A stretch of 64,000 nt of DNA from Phoronis australis (taxonomy: Eukaryota; Phoronida; Phoronidae): the NCBI GenBank assembly GCA_002633005.1, contig NMRA01000135.1:592183-656182 (forward strand), in the 5' to 3' direction. Positions 1 to 11,562 of the stretch are shown here, one piece after another. The notes under the pieces are model-generated. The model saw only the letters and a program-made list of their open reading frames with translations, ran no database searches and was not told where the DNA came from. The translations under genes and the position numbers were made by a program. Within the stretch, counting starts at the first letter, position 1, and each line of letters starts with the position of its first letter.

Positions 1-600
1 TGCCTATCCTTAGAAAAAATCAATTCATTTTCTATGCATTTTGAAGTCTTTTTAGTCGTAACAAATGGAAAGTATTGATTTAACCCTATCATTTATTGTT
101 TGAAGAGAATTGGATATAAAAGCTTATTATTTTAAATAAATTATTCTTATTAAAATGACGTAATCAAAAATTAATTTTCGAGCCTTAGAAGAGGGACCCC
201 GCCCGAAAACCTCCAAGAGCGGGAGCGCCCTGTATTAATATAGAAAGCCTCGCTGTTCGGCCAGTTTCGGGTGGGATCGTCTATATTAATATATGGACTC
301 CGTCCAAAATTAACCGAATTAAGAGCAGGGGCACACTATATTAATATAGAGGGCTCGCTTTTCACTCACCTTAAGATGATACTATCTATATTAATATAGG
401 TGCCCATCAAAAAGCGACCGAAGAGCGGGCCCCTATAACAGCATAAGGACCTTCGCTTTTTATAGCAATATGATGAGCTTTTCCCCTTACATTAATACGA
501 GGGTGCCGCTGTACCTTTAGAACACACCGCTCCAAGGCGACTACACTACCAAACCCTTTGCAGGATCTTTTTTAACAAGCGTATTCCCATGAACGTGAGA
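1..600. repeat. AT-rich region with four spaced TATTAATA palindromes
   Basis: No gene is visible. Four near-identical palindromic cores (CTATATTAATATAG or close variants) occur at about 231-244, 281-294, 336-349 and 386-399, spaced 50-55 bp apart. GC-rich linkers containing GAGCGGG, GGGCTCGCT or similar words separate them. The arrangement looks like a degenerate tandem repeat with a unit of about 50 bp. I know no function for it; it may be part of a mobile element or satellite. Confidence 0.5.
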
Positions 601-3140
601 ACAGATCATGATAAGTTCTTTTGAAAAATAGACGGGTTTCTTTTAGTGTGACGACAAGCCCGTACCGTCCTTTCCATTTTCGGGTGGGTCGTACACATTC
701 TGCACCACCTAGAGGATACTTTATAGTAATTAATGCCCTTAGAAGCACAAAGTTTGCTGTGCTTTGTGTTGCTCTTGTTACACTTTTTGGTCAATCTGAA
801 GGGCTCGCTGGTTCTCTGCGTTCCGCTAGGTGGTAGACAGCACGCAGGTATCACTTAATTTTCCTCGGGAATTTTTTTACACCGGCGTTTCTGATTGGCT
901 GGTCGAATTCTCACCAGGCAGCGCTTTACGCAAACAAACTGGCATGACTGATGGAGGAAGTGTAAATGTGGTCAGTTATACAAATCGGTGCTTAAAATTT
1001 ATGTTCAGGATATGTGAATCCCAGAAATTGTGGTTGCGCCTTTTAGGAGTGCGTCTTTCTACTGTCGATGACTTTTGTTTTCGATACTGTCGAGTAGGCC
1101 TATTCATACAGTATGAATAACACACCGGTTAAATCGGTGTTTATTGTACACTTTGACGTACCGGTATGTGCTTCAAGCACGCGGCTATTATAACATTACT
1201 GCAGAAACGAAAGCATAGTTGCCACTAGCATGACAAGGCTAAAAATCGTTCATAGTCCGCCATATTTCACGTTGTTGTAAAGCTAAACAATGACTGCTGA
1301 GGTTACATCAACCAATGCTAAAGCGCGTGCTACTGCGTGATACCTGCGTGCTGGCTAGGCACGTCAGTGGGGTACCAGCGAGTCTGAAGGGTCACGAGCA
1401 CAAGAGTGCACGCGACGTGTTACGTTATGTTTCATTTAGAGGTTCCAGAGATATGGACATTTAGTATTTATGACGAGGACAAAATTATTCATAGTGAGAA
1501 GGGTCGTTCCGGATTACACAGCGGGGACAATCGAATTTCGCTGTATTTACCCACAATGCAACAATATCCTTCAAGCACTTTCGTAGACTGGCGTTTTCGT
1601 GTCAATGGAGGTCCGTCGTGTCCTTTGTTGCCGTCATATTCTTTCCACGTTTTTCTCGAGTGCATTACTCTATTCGTCCTTCCAGTGCCCACGAAGTATT
1701 GCTGCGCTGCGACAGGAGAAATTCGGACAAATTTGACAAATATCCGTGGATGCAGGATGTTAAAAGTTCGTCACCTTTCTCACATCAATCAAAGACAGAA
1801 ATGTGAAGCGCCGAGTAGATAAAGCATGTTCGTCCGGTCAATTTTTAACGGCACAGAACCCCCTTCTTAAACATTTTCAATTCCGGTTCTTTCAAACGGT
1901 TGAAATTAGTGAATATGATTTCCACGGCCATGCACCTCAACGGTTTTCGACATGACCTGCTTTAACTGTGCCTGACATTTCAAAACTAGGTCAATGAAAA
2001 TATTGAGGTTTCTTACCTCCGAGACAAAGAATAGCTATCGTTGTGTTATCCGGGACGGCCCTATTATAAGTTATTTTGGTTGCCACTTTCCCTACTATGC
2101 CAGATTAAAAACTCACCTCGAACCTTTCGTTTGGGTAAAGGCTGGTGATTTTTGAACAAATAGGGCACATACTTGCCCAATTTTAACCGCTATATGTTCA
2201 TTTTTAGAGAAAATAGCAATCATGTACATGAGCCTCGGCTGACCTTGAATGACCTTACAAGTATTGAGCATCGATCCTGACTAATTCAACAACCAAGCAA
2301 ATTCTACCAGAAAATTCATGAGATATACTGCCTGTAATTTATGCTAATTTATTCATAATATTGTCCTTTATCAGGATCGAAAAAGCTCCTCCGGCATATT
2401 GACACACTGTACTTTCACGGCTTGCGCACACCTGCTCTGCTTTGTCTCTTATCTCCTGGACTAAACTATCAATGCACATTCGCAATAAAAGGCAAACAAT
2501 GTTTGATGTACACAGAAGTCACTGAAGTAACCTACTATGCTATCAGGGTTCGATCTCCGCCCAGCATTCTCCGCCTTGATGACGACCGCCTGGACTGCCA
2601 AAAGCACAATTCATCCTGTCCACACTCAACTATACAACCCGGCGAGACTTTCTAAAGTTACCCCTGTATTTGCTTCATGTTTCGGAATTGGAGCCGACAA
2701 CTCGTTTATCTTTGAGTAACAATCAATTAAAGCGTTCACACAATGAATTTTTGCATTTTTTGAGATTTCACATTTTTTTAAATATGAGCACAACTCCGGA
2801 AATCGCTTTCGCATTATATCCAGGTTCTGGTTCACACCGTGGCATACATTCACCAGTAAGACGAAGCTCAGATGAGTAGGAGACTCCTTTGTGCAATGCT
2901 CGATTGTCAGCCAGTAAAGCCAGGATTTGAACCCGGGAGTCCGGAGCTCAAACCACTAAGCCCGGCACACTGTCTCCTCCTTAGTTCGTGTATATTAATT
3001 CTGTAACATGAAATCTAAATAAAGAAGCACTTATTACGGGGAATAATTGAGTAATTTTGAATTTTAAGGAAAAAAATAATGCTTTGTTGGTTTCCCTCCA
3101 CGTGATGCCATCAGTGGAAGACGTTGATCAGTTTACAGCA
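600..3140. other. Intergenic, no supported gene
   Basis: Open frames here are short, without family resemblance or plausible exon boundaries. The frame at 1406-1822 on the plus strand is the longest (138 codons) but starts at a GTG and shows no domain. The stretch holds a pair of 17-bp inverted repeats (838-854 and 1337-1353) and, at its right end, a tRNA-like SINE segment. Confidence 0.6.
2790..2990 (-). mobile_element. tRNA-derived SINE-like element
   Basis: Read on the minus strand from about 2985 downward, the sequence has a tRNA-like head. An A-box-like stretch (GGCTTAGTGGTTTGAGC) is followed by a B-box-like GGGTTCAAATCC, and then a non-tRNA body continues toward 2790. The paired arms of a working tRNA are not evident, so I call it a tRNA-derived retroposon or tRNA pseudogene. 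It differs from the SINE family at 11.2 and 27.2 kb. Confidence 0.5.
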
Positions 3141-3149
3141 TAGTATGCA

Positions 3150-3417
3150 ATGGCGGATAGTTACTGTATAAGTTACGAAGACTTAGAGAACGAGTTTGAC
3201 GAGTAGTTCTTAGATGGGGATGAAGACGACACTCAGGCCATTGGTGAAACAGACAATAAGTTAGACATCGCCATATCGGCAGACTTTCTGTATTTGAGGC
3301 CATACGAACTCCGGCGACCCTCACGCACCAGCGTCTTCGGCGAGTGAAGGCGAGCCGGAGCCTACCAAGTCCGGTGCGGACAGTCTTGATTTCAGTGCTG
3401 ACATTTCTGAGTCGTAA
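3150..3417 (+). pseudogene. Decayed coding fragment, probably of a transposon
   Basis: The frame from the ATG at 3150 reads an acidic peptide (MADSYCISYEDLENEFDE), hits TAG at 3204, then stays open to TGA at 3345. A second frame is open from about 3331 to TAA at 3415 and is also acidic and Ser-rich. Two adjacent frames of similar composition, with one internal stop and one frame change, look like a broken reading frame. An AATAAA-like signal near 3467 and the repeat copy at 3440-3683 follow directly, so it may be the coding end of that element. The protein family is not recognised. Confidence 0.35.
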
Positions 3418-3439
3418 TTATAACCTTTCATCGGCGCCC

Positions 3440-3683
3440 CTCCCCTTTGCCTGCCGCAAAAAATAATAAAACAGCAATAGTGTAGGGAAATGTTGAGTTT
3501 ATTAATAAACCCCAGTAGTTAACATTATACGGCTGAAACAAGATTTAAATGTGTGCAGTTTTAGTGTGTTTGGGCGGGAGGGGGGCTTGCCCCCCTCCAG
3601 ACCTCCCCCCATTCGGTGCTTTGCGCAAATGTTTACAGACAAAATGTTGGGCCCCCCATTGTGATATCCTAGATCCGCCACTG
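3440..3683 (+). mobile_element. Transposon-like repeat, short copy A
   Basis: This segment matches, in inverted orientation, the two ends of the longer copy at 11,005-12,200. Shared words include a polyadenylation-like AATAAAACAG stretch, GTAGGGAAATGTTGAG, TTTATTAATAAACCC, ATTTAAATGTGTGCAG and the terminal GATATCCTAGATCCGCCACTG. The CAGTGGCGGATCTAGG type of end is typical of widespread DNA transposon remnants in animals, which is the basis for calling it mobile. Its class is not determined. Confidence 0.55.
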
Positions 3684-3689
3684 GATAGC

Positions 3690-4380
3690 ATGCATTTCCA
3701 CAAATTCTCGAACAAGAATAGACTGACGGAAATTTTCTTACTATAATCAAATTCATTATCTCAGTCACAATTTGATGTTGAGGTTAGTCAACAACGTGGT
3801 TGACAACCACTTTCCAGTAAGGTACAATACAATACATCGTTTTTGTCCATCAACACTGAACGAATGCACTCACAGGTTGGAGAAACCATCAAATTTCCGT
3901 TTCTGCGACGAGTCGAAGCAAGATTCTTCAAAATGGGCTGAGCACAGCGTGACTCTGAACCAGTTGGTTGCTCCGCCGTGTACTGCCAATTTTTTACTAT
4001 TTATCCGAGTTCAAATGTGTTTAGCGTTGATGCTTGCACGTGCCGCAGCATTGTCAAGAAGGCGCTTAATATTGCTATCCGATGGACCGTTGCCTAGCTG
4101 CAGTAAAACAAAAGTGGTGATGTTTACCTGGAAGCGGAAGTGGAATGTAAAACCATAAGCTCTATGGTACACTCTTTCAGTGCTACGAAAGGTAGCCTTG
4201 CCGAATGTTGTTTAATGTATCTTTTTATTGGTTAAAGTAATGAAACCGACGTCATAACATACATTCATTCCCATTGGTTGAAATCTAGGAAACCTCTTTC
4301 AGTTTACTGTTGCGTAGTATGGCAACCACCTTGCAATTGACCGAAGTAATCAAAATCAAGCCAACCCCGATCCAGTGGCT
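3690..4380. other. Intergenic, no supported gene
   Basis: A plus-strand open frame (3772-4158, 128 codons) exists but has no recognisable domain and biased composition. It is treated as chance. Around 4200-4320 the sequence resembles 53,330-53,400 (CCCATTGGTTGAAA and flanks), which suggests a dispersed repeat. Confidence 0.5.
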
Positions 4381-4399
4381 TAAGCCCAAACAAGTACAG

Positions 4400-4712
4400 T
4401 GTAAAGGCATGTGCAGGTGTTGGTGATGTGATCGGTATAGTTCCGACCAAGGCATGCGCTTTGATGCCCAAACACGGAATTCCGTGTGTCGTTCATCATG
4501 TTTTCCACAGGGCCACTATTGAGTATAGAAAGCGCTTTGTCAGAGGGTAGCTCTATAGTGCTGAAATCCCACTCCTGAGAAAAAGTCACCTACTTAGGTG
4601 TTACTCTCCACCATCGCCTTTCTTGGACACCTCACGTGATGAACAAGCTGCCCAAGGCCAAGTGGGTCCTGGTAAGGTCGCGATGTAGCCGAATGGTGAG
4701 TAAAACTTGGTG
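4400..4712 (+). mobile_element. Non-LTR retrotransposon (LINE) reverse-transcriptase fragment
   Basis: The plus frame from 4582 reads KVTYLGVTLHHRLSWTPHV followed by MNKLPKAKW. This matches the well-known YLGVxLdxxLSWxxHI block near the end of the reverse transcriptase of Jockey/CR1-like LINEs. The frame is not open upstream, so this is a dead, truncated copy. Part of the upstream flank (about 4440-4530) recurs at 53,520-53,610. Confidence 0.65.
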
Positions 4713-4719
4713 TTATCTG

Positions 4720-5515
4720 ACCGATGTTAGCTCAGTTATGAGGCATCATTATGGATAACATCTCTTGAACATGCCCCCCCCCCCTAAAATATCCTAGATT
4801 CCATTTGAAATTTTGGGGGTGCGAATGCCTGAGGGGCAAAATCCTGGCTAATAGTTTTGCTTGCCCCCCCAACTCAAAATCCTGGATCCACCCTCACTAA
4901 TTTTTGGTTTGTGAAGAAATGGGTTAACTTTGCTGTTTACCGTTTATGTAAAGTCCTAACTGTCACTATTAGCTATTCACAGTATATTTCAAAGCTGCAC
5001 AATGTCTGCCCATTTTTATTTAATATCAGAATATCCTCATCTGCAAATTTCGCATCGGTAGTTCAAGTAATTAGTTCATCACATCTTTGTAAATGTTATT
5101 GCATCCTGCACTTTTGTTGAAGAATGTAGTTGTACCAAACGGCACCAAAGGTCCAATTAATATATAAAGATGCACAGTTTTGGATGAATGCCTGACTAAA
5201 TTCTTCTTAGGAACGTTTAAGGATCCAAATCTCAAATCGTTGTCTTTATTTTGTAGCAATCTCTTGAATCATTGAAGCCATTTCCCTGTTGGTTTAATTC
5301 GTTATTTATACGAATGTTTACCTCTCTGATCCATTTCCTTTTCATGTTACTTAATATATCCTCAATTAATTGACATTACAAATTGACTAATTAATCAATT
5401 AATCAACCAATGAATACATGAAAGGCTTCATTATCACATTACTTGTTATTTTTGGCATTTTTGTAATACACTTGATTTTTAGTATTTCTTGGATAAAGTT
5501 TAATTCCTTTTTAGT
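4720..5515. other. Intergenic, repeat remnants
   Basis: At 4775-4890 there are C-rich runs with words such as ATATCCTAGATTCCA and AAATCCTGGATCCACC, resembling a diverged end of the transposon-like repeat at 3440-3683. The rest is AT-rich sequence without a supportable gene. Confidence 0.4.
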
Positions 5516-5521
5516 TTTCAG

Positions 5522-5728
5522 GCATTATTGCAAAATTCAGGTGAACATTCCAAGTACACGGGCGTCATTATATCGAACCCTGCAGTAGTGTTAGCTAGTA
5601 CTCTCGCTCATTATGAGGATGCAGGGGGTGACGTCACCCAGTGGAGGCGGTCCATTAATAGGGTCGTCCCGGATTACATGGCTATAGAACTCTCCTTTGT
5701 CCCGGAGTTAAGAAACTGCGTGACCTAG
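5522..5728 (+). CDS. Orphan exon-like open frame, function unknown
   Basis: A pyrimidine-rich tract ending in TTTTCAG at 5521 is followed by an open frame that ends in TAG at 5726-5728. The peptide is balanced in composition (for example GGDVTQWRRSINRVVPDYMA) and looks like a terminal coding exon. I found no partner exon upstream and do not recognise the family. It could be the last exon of an unseen gene, a transposon remnant or chance. Confidence 0.25.
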   Translation, partial: ALLQNSGEHSKYTGVIISNPAVVLASTLAHYEDAGGDVTQWRRSINRVVPDYMAIELSFVPELRNCVT

Positions 5729-5729
5729 T

Positions 5730-8700
5730 TTTGGAAACCAGGCACATTTTCATGTCTCCCATTGATATAGGAGTCGGGTATCTGTCCAGTTTATTCAACT
5801 TTTTCACGTCGGAGTTACAGGCAGTGACATTTTGTTGATATTGGAAGGACGAATAAAGTAATGCAACCCTAGAAAAAGTTGTAAAGAATCAGAAACAACA
5901 AATAACATGTGAAACTCCAGTAGCACGAAAACGAGGCAGCAAATGAGCCTGTCGGATGTTTGCAGCATTGTGAGTAAATACAGATAGATTCGAGTGTCAC
6001 TGTGTAATCCAGGACGGACTTATTTTGTTTTACTTACTGGTCCTCTTGTTTTGCATTTTGTGAAACATGCTTGCCATTCGTTGTAAAATCTCAGTAAACA
6101 ACCATCGTCTGACAATGCCTGTTTTCTGAGAAATTCCGCACATACAAAACCATGTTGAAAGCCCTTGAAATGGGCGAGACTTGACTTTAATGCTCGACAC
6201 ATAATAATTTTAACGCCCAATAAATTGTTAGAATTTCATCCATTGCATGTAGCATTTCCGTCCTCTTACTAGTTTCATTTCATTATTCCATGAACAGAAA
6301 ATAGTGTTGGATTACAGTGGATTATACTACATTTTCGAAATTTAATGCCATATGAAGTCTTTCGCTTTCAACGTGGTTTTTATATTGTACCTTCAAAAAA
6401 GTTACAAATACAAAATTGTGGGAAAATTACTATTCAATGAGGGGCAAGGTTGTGAAATAACAGTGGCATCTGTCAGCTGAACAACATATCAAATGCAAAA
6501 CCAAAAGATCTTTTGTTTTACTACTTTATTGATTGAATCTTAATTCAACAACTTCCAAACGTGAATTCAGAATGTTGAAATCCTTGGAGTACTCATTTGT
6601 AGGGCTCCTCGTCCACACTACCGTGACCATGATGAAAATTCTGTTCCATCAGCTAGTGGCCAGCGTAATGAAGATATGCCCTTGAGCAATCAAGTTTCTT
6701 ACCACAAAGCATTAATGTCCTGATTGCCGTCATAATTCACTAATTGAAGTAAACGAAACTGTTTCATCCCCCACGCAGGAACTGGATATCAGATAGATGA
6801 CACCATCCCGGCAATTTGCTAAATCGTTTTACGCTGGTAGAACAGTTTGTAGAGTAAAGAACCCAAACTGTTTGACCTAAGCTTTCTATTTTCATGAAAT
6901 GTGCCACCAGTCCGACTGCCAGTCGAAGCCGGGTGATCGGTAATTGTAATAACTTGCTATTCGAATCAAAAAATTATCCCAATCTTTTCTTGATCAACGA
7001 AGTGATAATGTTTGCGAGATGTTCTTAGGTATCAGTAAGCCTAAATTTAGGTCTGACATCAGTTTAACGTCTATAGAGAGGGTGCACAATGTGTGCGAGT
7101 GTTACTCTTATGGAAAATATCTTTTTTAAGTAAATTATGCAAATGTTATCTTGACGATGATGGCTTCTAAATCGGCGAAAATGGAGAAATCTCGGGCATG
7201 CGCAAAAAAGAAACAGCAACCAGGAAGTGAAGGATAAGAGAGTGAGAAAATCGGGCGTGCTTCGAGCATGTGACTCGACTTCCTTCCTGGACTGTTTCGA
7301 TGGACTCGTGAAGTTCCGTTATTGTGTTACTCTGTGGCAAGTTTCAAACGTCTTCTCACAGTCATTGTGATTTGATGTTAAGATCGAAAATTCAAAACGC
7401 TACCCTCGAAACTGATGGAAACCCCGAGGTGATGCACTCTCGAGTTCAGTCTCCTGCGAGCACAGTGATATAGCTCATTGACGCGACACAACAAAAGGCT
7501 TGGGACGAAGTTTTTTTACTTTGTCGTAGATTGAGAAAATTTCCGTGCCAATTATCTGACAGTCGTTTATGGAACACTGCCGAATACTTCGCGAAAGTGC
7601 GGAATCAAAGGCCTTGATTTTAACGAAATTGTCCAACGAACATTGGCGATTTGGCGACAAAAACACATCAGATTAAGTTGTTTTATAGCTTTGGTCAAAG
7701 CTTATTAATTCAAGAAGTCAAATCCACCCAGCAATAATCCCCAAAATGCATTCCTTTACCAGTACTGGTGGATGTGAACTACAAAGCCCGGCACTTTGCA
7801 AGAGAAACTGCGAGATGTCGGTCGGGTGCACGAAGGCAGTTCAGTTCAGGTACTGTGCTATCGGGTGCGTCTTAAAACCAGTTATATAACCTGACTGTTT
7901 TAAAAGGAAGAATGTATTCTTTACTCTGAAATCGGGTGTCATTTTTCTAGTTATATATTTTTAATTCATGGAGAAAACCATGCAAACCTATACCTCATTT
8001 TTGCGACTTTTTGATTTTGAAGATTTTAGTGTATGAAGAATTGTGTCGGCGTACTTACGAATTTTATTCACATTTTGTAATCTAGATCTTTTTAAACTCT
8101 ACAATTTGAAATCGTGTTATAGCGTTTCAAAAAGCCCTGATCCTTCCATCTCGGTTGAGGTAAAAGCTGAGACTAGCCGAGGCGCAGTCTCTTTCATATA
8201 TTCACCTCAGAAGAAATAAAATGCCTTGTTCAGATAAGTTGAGTACAATTAGTTTAACAATAGTTCACGGCTTTCTGACGCTGATTAATGGGCCATAGTT
8301 AAGAGGGGTACGCGTACCCCAATGGATCGCGCGCGGGATACGGTAGTAAAACTGATAATGTACATTAATAATTTATTAATATTAGAGGCGGTAGCGAAAA
8401 TTCTACATTAGAGTCTTCGTAATGTTTCACGATTTTGTTTTGTTGAATATTTAGCTGCTGGATATTTGGTCTATACATACACCTCCCACCTGAAGTGAGG
8501 GTCGCGGGACCTGAATCGAATCCAAAACTTCATGTGAAACACCTGCTATGTTGCAAGGTGACCCCGGCCATTGAACCGTGTGGTAAAGTGGTGAGAGTGA
8601 CTGGACAAAGTTGTCAAATGTCATTGCGTGAAACTTACCGCAACGAGCCGGAGTTTTCTATCTATTTTGTCAGAATAACCACGACACCGCTTTCTTAGCA

Positions 8701-11000
8701 ATAGAAGCACGCTTTGCACCTTAGTTTAGTTGTAGTGTTTATAATTGATTCGTTTAATGGTCTCATTTTATTTATACGGTTTGGCGATGGATAGTTACTT
8801 CGAATTATTTCGTGATGTAGTGTTTTATCAATTCGTTAAGTATTCTGTTTTTTAATTCATTCATGTGTTGTTTTTTAAATATTCATTTAATCGTCATTTA
8901 ATCGTCATTTAATTGCCGTGCTTAATTGTTGGGAAAAAGTGTTGGCCATGCGAAGAATAATCGAACTGCCATTTTTGAGGTAGAATTTTTGATTTTACCG
9001 TGACGACAGTACGGCGCTTGCGTTGTCTGTCAAAATCCTTGCGTACAAGGTTAGTTTCGAAGTTTGTTGCCAATTTCTATCAATTGACTGTGTTAAAGGT
9101 GACTGCTATTGACTTTGTGAAGAACAAATAGGTTTCATGTGCATAAAAAGTCAATAAATTTAGACCTTTATTCTGGGATGGCGTTCATTCAGAGAGACAA
9201 ACAAACTTCAAGTAGATGAATGGAAATCATTTGCTAATTTTAGTTTTGAGGAAAAATTTTCGTATTCCTAAACTTTCAGTGTGCGTACCCAGTCAGTAAT
9301 AAAGTAGCTACATATAGGAACCTACGCGTAGCATGTGATATCGTACGTCGAATGATCATTGATTAGAATGACTATGCGTAGAGTAGGTGCATTTTACACG
9401 TAGAACTAAAACTGCATGAGAACCTATTAATTGGCGCTTCATAAATAACTAGTACGTGGTCGTTGACGATGATGAAGAACGAATCCGCTCAATTGACAAG
9501 TAGGCGATGAGGAGTCTAGTTCTGAGTATACGTCTAGACGTACTTGTAGCCTACACGTAGACATACACTTGTATTTACTTTGAAATCTTAAGCACTTACG
9601 TTGGTTTTTCAGTTCATTGGAAACTGTTGTAGGCCTAATCATCATTGGTTCTATTAGGAAAAATAAGTAAGTGATTAAATTATAATCAAACGTTTCCCTC
9701 AAACACTAGTAAACTTGTTCTCAACATAGGATGTACTGTATTGTTCATGGTACTCATACTAGTTTTAGTTTAGGGTGGGGCCCTTTTCGGTTTCTGACGA
9801 AACATTTCCGGGGCGTAATTTTTCTGCCATGGTCTTCCTGGTCATACACGGTGCTCAGTGGCACACTATTGCTCATTCTGGATCAATTTCGACTAATTTG
9901 ATCTAAGCTACTATTGTACTATACTAGGCATGGTCGGCGCAGCACTGTAAAGAGTGGGGGAGGAGGGCTGCACCGCCCAAAGACCATGGCCGGTGCAGCA
10001 CTGAAAAAAGTGGGACTATAGCCCCTAGATCCCATGGTGCGCCGGCATGTTTGGGAGGGGGTTCAGTGAAAACTTAATTCTGGCGGCCCCACCTTAGAGT
10101 GTATTTTGTCTGGCATAGGCCGATTGATCATTCAATGGCCATGTCATAATGATGTGATACTATACTGAGTTTGTGTTCCTTGGTTGCCGCGTCAGTAAGT
10201 TCTTGGAGACCTTTCTGCATGGCTGATCTGGTGGTACCTTTCCAGATTCCAATATACAGGGTCATCTGAGGTACTCTTCCGTCCGTGTGATTGTTAATTT
10301 CAAATCGATTATCTAATCAAGCCAGTGATCGGATTTTGACTTCTTAGTTGGGTGCATGCCGGGCTCGATCTAAGGGACCACGCAGCCTGAGTGGGCCTAC
10401 ACTCACATTCAATTCCTCAGAGTGCAAATGGAGTACCGGCACTTTAAAATCAGGTTCAGGCCTTGCCTCACGGGTTCACCTATCGATACTTATATGCTCA
10501 AAAGTTACCGTAATTCTTTCGGCTGCCCGCTTCGAGGCAAATGCACTGGCCGGGTTGAATTGATATGACTTTATCGATCAGCACTGAACTAAATCTGCAC
10601 GTACGGTACCGGTACATCATACTAAACCAGCCAAGTGAACTGCCTGAAGCCTGGCGGACTCGGATCTGTCTTAGGTCACGTGCCGCCATGCCTTTTTGAT
10701 AAAATATAGTAAAAAGAAAAGTAAAAATCCGGACGGCCTGAGCAAATGTTCCGAAGATGAAATCTCCGCTAAACGGCTGTTACTAAATAATCGCGTTTTC
10801 AGGCAGCTTTGACTTTTTCGTAGAAATGATAAAAGACCTATTGTTTAAAAAGAATCGTTTTGAAGAACACGAGTGCAAATTCTCTCTTGACTGCGGGGGT
10901 TTCCGGCAGTCTGCGCTGCGGCAGTGACAGCATAAAATATGGTAAATGTGCAAGACTAGAAAATTTCAACAGTCCACATACTTTAAGCATAAAATAGCAA
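5730..11000. other. Gene-poor intergenic region
   Basis: No open frame longer than about 90 codons and none with a recognisable domain. Noted landmarks are a perfect 16-bp palindrome (GGGGTACGCGTACCCC) at 8305-8320 and a cluster of TACGCGTAG/CTACACGTAG-type words at 9300-9560. At 9930-10,075 there are two imperfect copies of a GGCGCAGCACTG-AAAGTGGG motif around CCATGG. Confidence 0.5.
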
Positions 11001-11187
11001 TCCACAGTGGCGGATCTAGGATATCACAAGGGGGGGGCGGGGGGCAACATTTTGTCCGGCTGTAAGCATTTGCGCAAACTGAACCACGATTGTAGGTGCG
11101 CATAGCACCGAATGGGGGGAGGTCAGGAAATTTTTCTGTTTTTACCTCTAAAAATCAAGCATTTTCCTTGATTCCTGAAAAAAAAAT

Positions 11188-11421
11188 AATTGCAGGCGGT
11201 CTGATACACGTTGTACCAGACGTGCGCAGGCCTCGCATGGTGGGCCCATTGCACTGATCACCTGGAAATATTTTTATGCTTTATTGATATATGATTAAAA
11301 CCGAGCTGAGGAGCTAGAAACCTGGCTCAAGGGTTTAGCAGTGTGACCTGGTGGGACTTGAACCCACGACCTCGAGTAAAGAAAGCGGACACTTATCAAC
11401 CAGGCCACACTGCCTCCTCCC
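11188..11421 (-). mobile_element. tRNA-derived SINE, copy 1
   Basis: Read on the minus strand from 11,421: a tRNA-like head with A box (GGCCTGGTTGATAAGTG) and B box (GGTCGTGGGTTCAAGTCC), then a body containing CCAGGTTTCTAGCTCCTCAG, ending near 11,188 in an A/T-rich tail. The same 234-bp unit recurs at 27,192-27,424 with roughly 85-90% identity by eye. This shows a dispersed retroposon family rather than a working tRNA gene. Confidence 0.8.
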
Positions 11422-11477
11422 TTGATTCCTGAAGTATTATCCAAGAAAAAAAGGAGAACGTGTCAAACAGAAAAAAC

Positions 11478-11562
11478 TGCAAGTTCCTCAGACTCGAACT
11501 CACGACCTGGCGGATAGAGCGCGCGTGCGTGACCACTACATCACTACGATTTAACTACTAAT
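11478..11562 (-). mobile_element. Second tRNA-like head (SINE or tRNA pseudogene)
   Basis: On the minus strand, GATGTAGTGGTCACGCACGC resembles an A-box region and GGTCGTGAGTTCGAGTC a B box. The acceptor stem is not convincing. It lies within 60 bp of the SINE head on the same strand, so it is probably another retroposon fragment. Confidence 0.4.

Noticed and set aside
1406-1822. 138-codon plus-strand open frame
   Set aside because: Non-ATG start, no recognisable domain, odd Cys/His-rich composition without finger spacing, and an overlapping minus-strand frame of similar length. Treated as chance.
11340-11421. Possible functional tRNA gene on the minus strand
   Set aside because: A and B boxes are present but the cloverleaf does not close, and the same 233-bp unit with a non-tRNA body recurs at 27.2 kb, so it is a SINE head.
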